Positions 7,875 through 17,916 are shown, numbered from the stretch's first letter. The stretch is 64,000 nucleotides of DNA from Cereibacter sphaeroides (GCA_003243455.1 QFQS01000001.1:1798001-1862000); one strand, 5' to 3'. The notes: generated by a model not told the origin, from the letters alone. Program-made: numbers and translations.

Positions 7875-7880
7875 CCAACA

Positions 7881-7909
7881 GGCTTCTTCTTGGCACAAAT
7901 ACCCGAAAA
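7881..7909 (+). repeat. Copy A (short) of the CTTCTTCTTGG palindromic repeat
   Basis: Contains CTTCTTCTTGG, then CACAAATACCCG, matching the head of three other copies in the window. The GC hairpin tail seen in the other copies is absent or replaced by unrelated GC-rich sequence. It lies between the convergent deoR-type and groEL genes. Confidence 0.65.
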
Positions 7910-7995
7910 CCGCGAGCCGGCCCGGCGCCAGCCGGAGCGGCGAGACAAAAGTCGTGGCCCGGAACGGGCCGCATTCAAACAACGTCTTTGCGGAT

Positions 7996-8030
7996 AAAAG
8001 AAAAGGGCGCCCCTTTCGGACGCCCTTTCC
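7996..8030 (-). terminator. groESL terminator
   Basis: On the minus strand the stem AAAGGGCG..CC pairs with GG.CGCCCTTT around a GAAA loop and is followed by TTCTTTTAT. It lies just after the groEL stop. Confidence 0.75.
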
Positions 8031-8053
8031 CAATCAGATAGCGGATCAGATGA

Positions 8054-9697
<1,644 letters not shown>

Positions 9698-9740
9698 GGA
9701 ATCTCTCCTGGTTGTCTTGAATTACCGGATGTCAGCGATC

Positions 9741-10028
9741 TCAGGCGATGATGCCCAGGATGTCGCTTTCCTTCATGATCAGCAGCTCTTCGCCGTCCAG
9801 CGTCACTTCGGTGCCGGACCATTTGCCGAACAGGATCTTGTCGCCTTTTTTGACCGACGGTGCGATCAGTTCGCCCGAGTCCTTGCGCGCGCCTTCGCCG
9901 ACCGAGACGATCTCGCCTTCCGCGGGCTTTTCTTTCGCGGTATCGGGGATGATCAGACCGCCCTTGGTCTTTTCTTCGCCTTGCACGCGACGAACGAGAA
10001 CACGGTCATGCAGCGGTTTGAATGCCAT
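9741..10028 (-). CDS. groES: Co-chaperonin GroES (Hsp10)
   Basis: Lid of the GroEL chamber, 95 residues. It starts AFKPLHDRVLVRRV, has the mobile loop around EEKTKGGLIIPDTAKEKP (about 17-34) and ends MKESDILGIIA, all canonical. GGGAG precedes the ATG. First gene of the operon. Confidence 0.98.
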   Translation of the reverse strand: MAFKPLHDRVLVRRVQGEEKTKGGLIIPDTAKEKPAEGEIVSVGEGARKDSGELIAPSVKKGDKILFGKWSGTEVTLDGEELLIMKESDILGIIA

Positions 10029-10064
10029 CTGAGAACACTCCCTAGGTTCCAGGTTGAATTGATG

Positions 10065-10091
10065 TTGTCACTCGATGGTTGTGAGTGCCAA
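10065..10091. promoter_or_regulatory. CIRCE element (HrcA operator) of groESL
   Basis: TTGTCACTC, nine bases, GAGTGCCAA: a near-consensus CIRCE inverted repeat (TTAGCACTC-N9-GAGTGCTAA). It sits 36 bp upstream of groES, just downstream of the promoter, so HrcA would block transcription. Confidence 0.93.
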
Positions 10092-10098
10092 CGCGGCG

Positions 10099-10127
10099 TA
10101 GTTAGGCAGTCCCCCACGCTGTGTCAA
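10099..10127 (-). promoter_or_regulatory. groESL housekeeping promoter
   Basis: On the minus strand TTGACA (10122-10127), a 17-base spacer and TAACTA (10099-10104) form a near-consensus sigma-70 promoter. The CIRCE begins seven bases after the -10 and covers the expected start site. Confidence 0.8.
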
Positions 10128-10218
10128 CGGAGTCGGCAGCGAAAACTTTACCCGCGCGGGGTTGGAAGCGGCGGTTCGCCATGCCACGTTTGACCCGACC
10201 GACAGAAGGAAACCCCTC

Positions 10219-11211
10219 ATGCTGCGCCACGTCATCGCGGGCCTTCTGGCCCTGACAGCCGCCCTGCCCGCTCGCGCAGCCTGCTCCGGTTCCAACCAGA
10301 TCGACGCCCTGCCCGAGGCCACGCGCAGCGAACTGCGCGCCCTGGCCGATGCCGCACCCTTTGCCCAAGGCAATTTCTGGCAAGCCAAACGCGGCGATCA
10401 GGTTATAACCCTGATCGGCACCTATCACCTCGACGATCCACGCCATGACGCCATCATGCAGCAGGTCGATCCCTTCATCGAAGCGGCCCATCTTGTGCTG
10501 GTAGAGGCTGGCCCGCAGGAAGTCACCGAGCTTAAAGCGGCGCTCGCCCGCGACCCGTCGCTCATGTTCATCACCGACGGCCCGACCCTGCCCGAGTCGC
10601 TGCCGCCCGAGACGTGGGAACAGTTGAAACAGGCGCTCAGCGCCCGGGGAATGCCGCCTTTCATGGGCGCCAAGATGCGCCCCGCCTATCTGTCGATGAC
10701 GCTCGGTGTCCCGCCCTGCGCATCCGGGGCGCTGTCAGGCGCCGCGAACGGCCTTGACCAGCGCATCATGAACCAGGCCAAGACCGACAACATTCCCGTC
10801 GCGGCCCTTGAACCCTTCGACACGGTTTTCAGGATTTTTTCCGGCATGTCCGACCAGGAACAGCTTGAAATGCTGGAGATGTCGCTGGCGATCGACGACC
10901 AGTCCGAGGCGATGTTCGCCACCATGACCGAAAGCTATTTCGCCGAAGACAGCCGCATGCTGTGGGAACTGACCCGCTGGCAGACCCTGCAGACCCCCGG
11001 CATGGACAAGGACCGCGTCGCCCGCGAATTCGCGCTGATGGAGGATCGGCTGATGGTCCGGCGCAACCAAAGCTGGATACCGGTGCTGGAAGCGGCCTCG
11101 TTCGGTGGCCCGGTCGTTGCCGCCTTCGGCGCGCTGCACCTGTCGGGGTCCGAAGGCGTGCTGGCCTTGCTGGAACGGCGCGGCTTCACCATCACGCGCC
11201 TTCCCTTGTGA
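10219..11211 (+). CDS. TraB/GumN family protein
   Basis: Probably exported protein of 330 residues with a signal peptide (LRHVIAGLLALTAALPARA). The family signature is near residue 70 as ITLIGTYHLDDPRHDAI (GTxH motif), and the C-terminal VVAAFGALHLSGSEGVLALL holds the second conserved G.xHL motif. These histidines and glutamates suggest a metal-dependent peptidase-like TIKI/TraB fold, but bacterial roles are not established. AGAAGGA eight bases upstream supports this start rather than one 57 bases earlier. Confidence 0.85.
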   Translation: MLRHVIAGLLALTAALPARAACSGSNQIDALPEATRSELRALADAAPFAQGNFWQAKRGDQVITLIGTYHLDDPRHDAIMQQVDPFIEAAHLVLVEAGPQEVTELKAALARDPSLMFITDGPTLPESLPPETWEQLKQALSARGMPPFMGAKMRPAYLSMTLGVPPCASGALSGAANGLDQRIMNQAKTDNIPVAALEPFDTVFRIFSGMSDQEQLEMLEMSLAIDDQSEAMFATMTESYFAEDSRMLWELTRWQTLQTPGMDKDRVAREFALMEDRLMVRRNQSWIPVLEAASFGGPVVAAFGALHLSGSEGVLALLERRGFTITRLPL

Positions 11212-11262
11212 CGGACAGCCCGATAAAAGGGGCAGCCCACAGGGATCAAGCGAAGCGACGAC

Positions 11263-11742
11263 ATGAGCCGACTGGACAGCCACATCCGCCGTCTGACCGC
11301 GCAGCGCGACATCCTGAACCTTATCGCGCCCGAGATAGCCGCCCGCCCCGGACCCATCATCGAACTGGGTCTGGGCAACGGACGCACCTATGACCACCTG
11401 CGCGAGCTGTTTCCCGACCGCCGGATCATTGCTTTCGACCGCGAGGTGAACTGCCACTTCGCCTCGCTGCCGCCCGAAAACCAACTTGTCTTGGGAGAGA
11501 TTGCCAACACGACGGCGAGCCTTGCCGATGGTTCCGCCGCGCTGGTCCATGCCGACATCGGCACCGGCGACCCCGACCGCGATGCCATCACCGTAACCTG
11601 GCTGCCCGCTCTGGTCGCCCGCCTGTTGCGTCCGGACGGCATCGCGGCCAGCGGCCTGCCGCTGGACCATCCCCGGCTGACACCGCTGCCACTGCCCGAA
11701 GGCGTAAAGGCCGACCGCTACTTCCTCTACCGCCTCGGCTGA
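11263..11742 (+). CDS. Class I SAM-dependent methyltransferase-like protein
   Basis: A 159-residue Rossmann-fold protein with the SAM glycine motif IIELGLGNGRTYDHL (32-46) and acidic ribose-binding residue in RIIAFDREV. The later LVHADIGTG and LVARLLRPDGIAASGLPL segments fit strands 4-5 of the fold. It is short for a methyltransferase and the substrate is unknown. It follows the TraB/GumN gene by about 50 bp on the same strand. Confidence 0.7.
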   Translation: MSRLDSHIRRLTAQRDILNLIAPEIAARPGPIIELGLGNGRTYDHLRELFPDRRIIAFDREVNCHFASLPPENQLVLGEIANTTASLADGSAALVHADIGTGDPDRDAITVTWLPALVARLLRPDGIAASGLPLDHPRLTPLPLPEGVKADRYFLYRLG

Positions 11743-11748
11743 TCCGCT

Positions 11749-12318
11749 TCAGGCCGCCCGGATCGTCTTCAGCGCCTTCGACCAGGCCGCAAGCTCGGCC
11801 AGCATCGCCGTCGCGCCCTCTTCTATCTGCGCAGTCGGCTGGAACCTTTCGTCATCGTCCAGCAGCTTGGCAAAGAATGGCAGCGGGACCATCTGCGACA
11901 CCGCATGCACGTTCACCGAGGATAGCAGAAGCCGCAATTGCTGCGCCGACCGCAACCCGCCCGATACCCCACCATAGCAGACGATGCCCGCTGGCTTGCG
12001 CGCCCATTCCTTCAGGACCGTCTGCACCGCATTCACCAGCGCGGCCGGCGGAAAGAAATCATATTCCGGCGTCACGAAGACAAAGGCATCGGCGCTCGCC
12101 ACGCTCCTGCTCCAGCGTCTGGTATGTTCATGCTCGTATTTCTGCAGCGACGGATGTGCCGCCTCGTCCAGAAGCGGCAACCCGAACTCGGCCAGGTCCA
12201 CAAGCTCTACTTCGAAATCCTGCTTGCCCCTGGCGAATTCCGCGAACCAGCGCGCCACGGCAGGGCCTTTTCGTCCGGGCCGGGTGCTGCCGATGATCAC
12301 GTTCAGCTTCTGCGTCAT
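11749..12318 (-). CDS. NADPH-dependent FMN reductase family protein
   Basis: Flavodoxin-fold NAD(P)H:flavin or quinone reductase, 189 residues. The FMN phosphate loop is IIGSTRPGRKGPAVA (8-22); VTPEYDFFPPAALVNAVQ (about 81-98) and GIVCYGGVSGGLRSAQQLR (about 111-129) are the family's flavin-binding loops. GGAAGAAGA precedes the chosen ATG; an upstream 35-codon extension would run into the divergent leader. The physiological substrate is unknown. Confidence 0.88.
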   Translation of the reverse strand: MTQKLNVIIGSTRPGRKGPAVARWFAEFARGKQDFEVELVDLAEFGLPLLDEAAHPSLQKYEHEHTRRWSRSVASADAFVFVTPEYDFFPPAALVNAVQTVLKEWARKPAGIVCYGGVSGGLRSAQQLRLLLSSVNVHAVSQMVPLPFFAKLLDDDERFQPTAQIEEGATAMLAELAAWSKALKTIRAA

Positions 12319-12416
12319 ATTCTTCTTCCTTTGTCGGATTGCCGTCGGGGCGTATTCAGTCGGTAACTTGGACCTTCTCCACGCCAGTGACCATACAGCT
12401 CTCCCCAGGAAGCCCC

Positions 12417-12812
12417 ATGACACACCAACCCATCAAGTTTCCGCCGCTCGTCGCCCATTCTCCGGGCCAGTTCTACCGCGACCTGGCGCAGTATTTCGCT
12501 ATCGCCATCGCCCTGATGGTCGTGTTTCTCGGCGCAGGGATCGTCGGATACCACCAACTCGTCGGCCTGAACTGGGTCGACAGCTTCATGAACGCCAGCA
12601 TGATCCTGGGCGGCATGGGTCCGGTCGATCCGGTAAATACGAATGGAGGCAAGATTTTCGCGGGCATCTATGCGCTGTTCTCGGGCGCGGCTTATCCGAC
12701 GCTGACCGCGCTTGTCCTTTACCCGGTCGTGCAGCGGATGATGCGCGTCCTGCACCTGCGCGCGCTGGCCGCCGCGGCGACGCATGGCAAGGAGCCGCCG
12801 CCTGAGTCGTGA
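12417..12812 (+). CDS. Two-helix membrane protein, channel-like
   Basis: A 131-residue inner-membrane protein. Two hydrophobic helices (YFAIAIALMVVFLGAGIVGY near 27-46 and IFAGIYALFSGAAYPTLTAL near 80-99) flank a loop with NASMILGGMGPVDPVNTNGGK. The helix, short re-entrant-like segment, helix layout recalls two-TM potassium channel modules, but no canonical TVGYG filter is present, so transport is only a hypothesis. The short cytoplasmic tail is basic. It is divergent from the FMN reductase. Confidence 0.55.
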   Translation: MTHQPIKFPPLVAHSPGQFYRDLAQYFAIAIALMVVFLGAGIVGYHQLVGLNWVDSFMNASMILGGMGPVDPVNTNGGKIFAGIYALFSGAAYPTLTALVLYPVVQRMMRVLHLRALAAAATHGKEPPPES

Positions 12813-12821
12813 CAATGACAT

Positions 12822-12843
12822 GCGCGCCACCTATAAGGCGCGC
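12822..12843 (+). terminator. Hairpin between the membrane-protein gene and ppaC
   Basis: GCGCGCC and GGCGCGC pair around an eight-base loop, followed by GTCTTACC. Possibly a weak terminator of the upstream gene. Confidence 0.35.
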
Positions 12844-12872
12844 GTCTTACCTCCCATTGCCCAAGGTGCATC

Positions 12873-13790
12873 ATGATCAAGGTCTTCGGCCACAAATCCC
12901 CAGATACCGACTCCACCGGCTCGCCCATCATCTGGGCCTGGTATCTGACCGAAGTGCGCGGCACCCCCGCCACGCCCGCGCTTCTGGGCGAACCGAATAC
13001 CGAGGCGGCCTTTGTCCTGAAGCACTGGAACCTGCCCAAGCCCGCGATCATCGCTGACGTGGCCGCTGGTGACGAAGTCGTCATCGTCGACACCAACAAC
13101 CCCGCCGAACTGCCCGCCTCGATCAGTCAGGCGTCGATCCTTGGCATCATCGACCACCACATGCTGGTCGGCGGCCTGAAGACCAACACGCCGATCGACG
13201 TCGTGATCCGCCCCCTCGCCTGCACCGCCACCGTGATGCACGACATTATCGGCGCTGACCTTGCCAAGGCACCCAAGGCAATCAAGGGCGCGATGCTGTC
13301 CTGCATCCTGTCGGACACGATGGAATTCCGCAGCCCGACCACCACGCCGCACGATCGTGCCGTGGCCGAGAAACTGGCCAGGGATCTGGGCGTCGACATC
13401 CCCGCCTTCGCGGCCGAGATGTTCGCGGCAAAATCCGACGTCGGCGCCTTCAGCGATGCCGAACTGCTGCGCATGGACTCCAAGGAATACGAAGTCGGCG
13501 GCAAGCAGCTGCGCATCTCGGTTCTGGAAACCACCTCGCCCAAGGTCATCCTCGACCGCAAGGCCAGCCTGATGACGTCGATGGTCGACGTCGCGAAAGA
13601 GGATCAGGCCGATCAGGTCCTGCTCTTCGTCATCGACATCCTCAAGGAAGAGGCCACGCTGCTGGTCCCGAACGATCTGGTCAAGCAGATCGCCGAAGCC
13701 TCCTTTGACGCCAAAGTCTCGGGCGACACGGTGATCCTGCCCGGCATCATGAGCCGCAAGAAGCAGATCATCCCGATGCTCAAGATCTAA
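12873..13790 (+). CDS. ppaC: Manganese-dependent inorganic pyrophosphatase (family II)
   Basis: Hydrolyses pyrophosphate to phosphate in the cytoplasm. At 305 residues it has family II length. The DHH-family metal motifs are GHKSPDTDST (6-15), VIVDTNNPAEL (about 70-80) and the diagnostic GIIDHHMLVGG (about 90-100). The C-terminal substrate site SRKKQIIPML (SRKKQ) ends the protein. This is not related to the family I enzyme. Confidence 0.94.
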   Translation: MIKVFGHKSPDTDSTGSPIIWAWYLTEVRGTPATPALLGEPNTEAAFVLKHWNLPKPAIIADVAAGDEVVIVDTNNPAELPASISQASILGIIDHHMLVGGLKTNTPIDVVIRPLACTATVMHDIIGADLAKAPKAIKGAMLSCILSDTMEFRSPTTTPHDRAVAEKLARDLGVDIPAFAAEMFAAKSDVGAFSDAELLRMDSKEYEVGGKQLRISVLETTSPKVILDRKASLMTSMVDVAKEDQADQVLLFVIDILKEEATLLVPNDLVKQIAEASFDAKVSGDTVILPGIMSRKKQIIPMLKI

Positions 13791-13798
13791 GGACTGGT

Positions 13799-13823
13799 GG
13801 CCGGGCGCTTAGGTGACCCGGCC
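13799..13823 (+). terminator. Hairpin after ppaC
   Basis: GGCCGGG pairs with CCCGGCC around an 11-base loop, 8 bases after the ppaC stop. There is no strong T-run. Confidence 0.4.
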
Positions 13824-13845
13824 AATTCCCAAGTCATTTTGTCTA

Positions 13846-13883
13846 CATACTGGACCCATACCGGTTCCATACCGATTCCAGCC
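13846..13883 (+). repeat. Triple CATAC 11-mer element, copy 1
   Basis: Three exact 11-base units, CATACTGGACC, CATACCGGTTC and CATACCGATTC, followed by CAGCC. The same 38-base layout recurs at 46488-46525 on the other strand. It ends 17 bases before the start of the HAD phosphatase gene, so it may be a binding site for a protein contacting one DNA face each 11 bp. I do not recognise the motif. Confidence 0.7.
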
Positions 13884-13900
13884 GCTTCGAAAGGCCGCCG

Positions 13901-14794
13901 ATGACCCGGATCATCTCTTCCCTCGCCGAGATTTCCGCCAATTACGACGTGCTTTTCTGCGACCTCTGGGGATGCCTCCACAACGGCCAGACCCCCTATC
14001 CCGCCGCCGTCGAAGCCCTCCGCGCCTTCCGTGCAAAAGGCGGGACGGTGCTGCTGCTGACAAACTCACCCCGCCCAAAGCCTAGCGTAATCAAGCAGTT
14101 GGACAGGATCGGCGTTCCGCACGACTGCTATGACGAACTGGTCAGTTCCGGCGATGCCGCCCAATACGCGCTGATCACCGGTGCCGCAGGCCGCCGCGTC
14201 CACCATCTCGGCCCGGAAAAGGATCGCGTGTTCTTCACCGAATTGTCGAAGGATATTCAAGAGGTTGCAAAGTCAGAACCACCGATCGAACTGATAGGCT
14301 TGCAAGAAGCCGAGGGCATTGTCTGCACCGGACTCTTCGATGACAGAACGGAAACCCCAGACGACTATCGTGCAACCCTTCTCTTCGCCAAGACAAAGAA
14401 CCTGCCCCTGCTTTGCGCCAACCCGGACATCATCGTCGATTACGGCCACACCCGCCTGTTCTGCGCAGGCGCCATCGCGCAGGCCTACGACCAGATGGGC
14501 GGTCACAGCCTCTATTTCGGCAAACCCCATCCGCCGATCTACGACCTCGCCCGCCGCCGTCTTGCCGCGATGCCCAGCGTGCCGGCCGATCCGCAGATCC
14601 TGGCGGTCGGCGATGGCATCGCCACCGATGTGCTGGGCGCTTCGGGCGAAGGCATCGACGTGGTTTTCGTGACCGGCGGCATCGCGGGAAAGGATTTCGG
14701 CGCGGATATCGAAAACCCCGACCGCCATCTCCTGCTGACCTGGCTGGAGGAAAAGCAGCTCTCTGCCACCTATTCCATCGGGCAGTTGCGCTGA
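13901..14794 (+). CDS. TIGR01459 family HAD-type hydrolase (NagD-like)
   Basis: Putative phosphatase of 297 residues in HAD subfamily IIA. Motif I is VLFCDLWGCLHNG (about 17-29; the nucleophile is the Asp of CDLWG), motif II VLLLTNSPRP (Thr-Asn-Ser), and the C-terminal FGKPHPPIYDLA (Lys) and ILAVGDGIATDVLGA (Asp) give motifs III and IV. The substrate is unknown. The upstream gap carries the triple 11-mer element. Confidence 0.88.
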   Translation: MTRIISSLAEISANYDVLFCDLWGCLHNGQTPYPAAVEALRAFRAKGGTVLLLTNSPRPKPSVIKQLDRIGVPHDCYDELVSSGDAAQYALITGAAGRRVHHLGPEKDRVFFTELSKDIQEVAKSEPPIELIGLQEAEGIVCTGLFDDRTETPDDYRATLLFAKTKNLPLLCANPDIIVDYGHTRLFCAGAIAQAYDQMGGHSLYFGKPHPPIYDLARRRLAAMPSVPADPQILAVGDGIATDVLGASGEGIDVVFVTGGIAGKDFGADIENPDRHLLLTWLEEKQLSATYSIGQLR

Positions 14795-14914
14795 TGTCTC
14801 GGTAATATTGTTATATAAGTCGTCATACCTACGCAAAATAGTTGCGCGACTGATTGCGCTGCGCCGCAGCATGGTCTATCGTTCCGGCATCTTGAAACTG
14901 GAAAGCGCAGTCAG

Positions 14915-15358
14915 ATGCTCGACAATTATCCCCGCGGAACGATCTGCATCGAAGATCTTGAAATCGGCATGTCGCGCTCGCTTCGTAAAACCGTAAGCGA
15001 CCGGGATATCGAGCTTTTTGCCGAAGTTTCAACCGACCGCAATCCCGTCCACCTGGACGACGCCTATGCGCAGGACACGATCTTTCAGGGCCGAATCGCG
15101 CATGGCATGCTGACCGCCGGGTTGATCTCCGCCGTCATCGGTGAACAGCTTCCCGGCCACGGCACGGTCTACCTTGGTCAGTCCCTGCGCTTCATGGCAC
15201 CCGTCCGTCCAGGCGACACCGTGCTGGCCGAAGTCACTGTGACGGCAATCGACCATGCAAAGCGCCGTGTGACCCTTGAAACCCAATGCGCCGTGGGCGA
15301 TACCCTTGTCCTGAAAGGCGAGGCGCTGGTTCTTGCGCCAAGCCGAAAGTTCGACTGA
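14915..15358 (+). CDS. MaoC family (R)-specific enoyl-CoA hydratase-like protein
   Basis: Single hot-dog domain protein of 147 residues. The hydratase 2 motif reads FAEVSTDRNPVHLDDAYA (35-52), with the Asp and His dyad in TDRNPVH, then IFQGRIAHGMLTAGLIS. Such proteins hydrate trans-2-enoyl-CoA and can supply (R)-3-hydroxyacyl-CoA for polyhydroxyalkanoate (PhaJ role). There are no pha genes nearby, so the pathway is open. The stop is 22 bases before ribF. Confidence 0.87.
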   Translation: MLDNYPRGTICIEDLEIGMSRSLRKTVSDRDIELFAEVSTDRNPVHLDDAYAQDTIFQGRIAHGMLTAGLISAVIGEQLPGHGTVYLGQSLRFMAPVRPGDTVLAEVTVTAIDHAKRRVTLETQCAVGDTLVLKGEALVLAPSRKFD

Positions 15359-15380
15359 CGGGGCAGGCCCCGCTTGGGGG

Positions 15381-16310
15381 ATGATGCGGATTCACAAGCA
15401 CTGGCAAGGGCTTGGTCCTGCTGACCGTGGTGCCTCTGTCGCCATGGGCAACTTCGATGGCGTCCACCTTGGCCACCGCGCCGTGATCGACCTTGCACGT
15501 CGGCCCGGTGTGCCGCTTGGCGTCGTCACCTTTGAGCCCCACCCCCGCGAATACTTCGCCCCCGATGCCCCACCCTTTCGCCTGATGAACGCCGAGGCGC
15601 GCGCGAACCGCCTGTCCAAACTGGGCGTGGAGCAGCTTTACCAACTGCCCTTCAACGCCGCGATGGCTGGCCTTTCGCCCGAGGAGTTCGTCTCGACCGT
15701 GCTGGTGGATGGCCTTGGAATCGCGCATGTTGTGGTCGGCGCAGACTTCTGTTTCGGCAAGGCGCGCAAAGGCAAGGCCGACGACCTGCTCGCCCTGGGC
15801 CGAGCACATGGCTTTGACGTCACCGTCGCCGAACTTGTCCGCTCGGACGATCGCGCGATCTCTTCCAGCGCCATACGCGAGGCGCTTGCCAACGGCGATC
15901 CGCGCAAGGCCGCCGCGATGCTGGGCCACTGGCATCGGATCGACGGAGAGGTGCTGCACGGCGAAAAACGCGGGCGCGAACTGGGTTTTCCCACCGCCAA
16001 TATGTCTGTAGCCAGGCTTCACTTGCCGAAACTCGGTGTTTACGCCGTCCGCGTCGACGTGCTGACCGGACCGCAAACGGGCAGCTATACCGGTGCCGCC
16101 AGCATTGGCGTGCGACCGATGTTCGGCACAAACCAGCCCAATCTCGAAACCTATATCTTTGATTTCAATGGCGACCTTTACGGTCAACACCTGTCGGTCG
16201 CGCTGGTCGAATACATCCGCCCCGAAATGAAATTCGACGGGCTTCCGGCCCTGATCGCCCAGATGAATGACGATTGCGCAAGGGCGCGCGCAATCCTCAC
16301 CAGCCTCTGA
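15381..16310 (+). CDS. ribF: Bifunctional riboflavin kinase/FAD synthetase
   Basis: Phosphorylates riboflavin to FMN and adenylylates FMN to FAD. About 309 residues. The N-terminal nucleotidyltransferase has VAMGNFDGVHLGHRAVI (about 20-36) and the ISSSAIREAL motif; the C-terminal riboflavin kinase domain starts near GEVLHGEKRGRELGFPTANM (about 190-209) and includes YTGAASIGVRP and ETYIFDFNGDLYG. Two adjacent ATG codons (15381, 15384) are possible. Confidence 0.95.
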   Translation: MMRIHKHWQGLGPADRGASVAMGNFDGVHLGHRAVIDLARRPGVPLGVVTFEPHPREYFAPDAPPFRLMNAEARANRLSKLGVEQLYQLPFNAAMAGLSPEEFVSTVLVDGLGIAHVVVGADFCFGKARKGKADDLLALGRAHGFDVTVAELVRSDDRAISSSAIREALANGDPRKAAAMLGHWHRIDGEVLHGEKRGRELGFPTANMSVARLHLPKLGVYAVRVDVLTGPQTGSYTGAASIGVRPMFGTNQPNLETYIFDFNGDLYGQHLSVALVEYIRPEMKFDGLPALIAQMNDDCARARAILTSL

Positions 16311-16352
16311 TCGCCCCTTTCCTTTTGCCGCGTGCCGCCCCACCTTGCGCCG

Positions 16353-16808
16353 ATGACCGCAAAGCTGCGCCCCAAATTCTGGAAGAACGTGCCGCTGCAC
16401 AAGATGACCCCGGCGGAGTGGGAGGCGCTGTGCGACGGCTGCGGCAAATGCTGCCTGAACAAGATCGAGTACGAGGATACGGGCGAGGTCGCCTTCACCC
16501 GCATCGCATGCCGCCTGCTGGACGGCGAGACCTGCCGCTGCACCCATTATGCCACGCGCCGCAAGTATGTGCCGGAATGCGTGCAGTTATCGCCAAAGAG
16601 CCTGCCGAAGATCGCCTATTGGCTGCCCAAGACCTGCGCCTACAAGCTGATCTACGAAGGCCGACCGCTTTACGACTGGCATCCCCTGATCTCGGGCGAT
16701 CCGCAATCCGTCCATGCCGCCGGTGCTTCGGTGCAAGGCTGGACGGTATCGGAGGCGCAGATTTCCGAGGATGACTGGGAAGATCACGTGATCGAGGAAA
16801 CCCCCTGA
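16353..16808 (+). CDS. YcgN/UPF0260 family cysteine-cluster protein
   Basis: A 151-residue protein with a putative metal-binding cysteine cluster: ALCDGCGKCCLNKIEY (about 25-40), then CRLLDGETCRC and VPECVQL. The rest (KIAYWLPKTCAYKLIYEGRPLYDWHPLISGD) is highly typical of UPF0260. The function is unknown. An upstream GTG at 16332 is also possible. The stop is directly adjacent to the next start, suggesting cotranscription with the aldolase. Confidence 0.9.
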   Translation: MTAKLRPKFWKNVPLHKMTPAEWEALCDGCGKCCLNKIEYEDTGEVAFTRIACRLLDGETCRCTHYATRRKYVPECVQLSPKSLPKIAYWLPKTCAYKLIYEGRPLYDWHPLISGDPQSVHAAGASVQGWTVSEAQISEDDWEDHVIEETP

Positions 16809-17834
16809 ATGTATTTCGCCTCTGACAACTCCTCGGGTATGGCCCCGCAGGTTCTGGCCGCCCTTGCCGCCGCCAACGAGGGCTATGCGCCCTCCTACGG
16901 GGCCGACCCGATCATGGTCCGCGTAACCGAAAAGCTGCGAGAGATTTTCGAGGCGCCGGAAGCTGCCGTTTATCTGGTTGCGACCGGCACGGCGGCCAAT
17001 GCTCTGTCCATGTCCATTGCCTGCCCGCCCTATGCGACGGTCCTTTGCCACCGCAGCGCCCATGCCGCCGAAGACGAATGCGGCGCGCCGGAATTTTATA
17101 CCAATGGTGCCAAGCTGGTGCTGGTCGAGGGTGAGAACGGCAAGATGGCACCCGATGCGCTGTCGGCATCCCTTGCCCGCATCGGCGCGGGCGGTGTCCA
17201 CAGCGTCCAGAAGGGCATGTTGAGCCTGACCAACGTGACCGAGGCCGGTACGGTCTACTCCACTTCGGAGATCGCCACCCTCGCAGCACTGGCGCACGCA
17301 GAAGGCCTGCCGGTCCACATGGATGGCGCCCGCTTCGCCAATGCGCTGGTGGCAACCAATGCCAGCCCTGCCGACATGACCTGGCGCGCAGGGATCGACA
17401 TCCTTTCCTTCGGCGGCACCAAGAACGGCTTGATGGGGGTCGAGGCGGTGATCCTGTTCGACCCCGCGAAAGCCTGGGAGTTCGAACTGCGCCGCAAGCG
17501 CGGCGGGCATCTTTTCTCCAAGCACCGCTTCCTTTCGGCACAGATGGAGGCGTATCTGCAGGACGATCTCTGGCTGAAACTCGCCCGCCATGCCAACCGC
17601 ATGGGTTCGCGCCTCGCCGAGGGCATCAAGGCGCTGCCGGGAGGTTCGCTACTCCACCCCGTTCAGGCCAATATGTTGTTCGCCCAATTTCCCAAGGCCG
17701 GTCACGCCAAGGCCCGCTCAGAAGGCGCTGCCTATTATTCGATGCCGCACTTGGGCGAAGGCGCCGCGCGCCTCGTCTGTTCGTGGCAAACGGCGGAGGC
17801 CGACGTCGACCGGTTTCTCGCCCTCATTGCCTGA
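16809..17834 (+). CDS. ltaE: Low-specificity L-threonine aldolase
   Basis: PLP enzyme that cleaves L-threonine or allo-threonine to glycine and acetaldehyde. At 341 residues it has family length. Visible are FASDNSSGMAP at the start, VATGTAANALSM (PLP phosphate region, about 57-68), HMDGARFANAL (Asp for the pyridine ring, about 170-180) and the lysine in DILSFGGTKNGLMG (about 198-211). It starts at the base after the ycgN-like stop. Confidence 0.9.
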   Translation: MYFASDNSSGMAPQVLAALAAANEGYAPSYGADPIMVRVTEKLREIFEAPEAAVYLVATGTAANALSMSIACPPYATVLCHRSAHAAEDECGAPEFYTNGAKLVLVEGENGKMAPDALSASLARIGAGGVHSVQKGMLSLTNVTEAGTVYSTSEIATLAALAHAEGLPVHMDGARFANALVATNASPADMTWRAGIDILSFGGTKNGLMGVEAVILFDPAKAWEFELRRKRGGHLFSKHRFLSAQMEAYLQDDLWLKLARHANRMGSRLAEGIKALPGGSLLHPVQANMLFAQFPKAGHAKARSEGAAYYSMPHLGEGAARLVCSWQTAEADVDRFLALIA

Positions 17835-17852
17835 GGCCCAAAAGCTCCACAG

Positions 17853-17911
17853 TTTCTTCTTGGTCTAAATACCCTCGGGGGTCCGGGGGTGAAACCCCCG
17901 GCCTAACCGCC
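17853..17911 (+). repeat. Copy B of the CTTCTTCTTGG palindromic repeat
   Basis: TTCTTCTTGGTCTAAATACC is followed by CTCGGGGGTCC and a hairpin GGGGGT..AAACCCCC, then GGCCTAACCGCC. It closely matches, in reverse orientation, the copy inside xdhB. It lies between the convergent ltaE and hydrolase genes, where its hairpin could act as a terminator. Confidence 0.75.
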
Positions 17912-17916
17912 AGACC

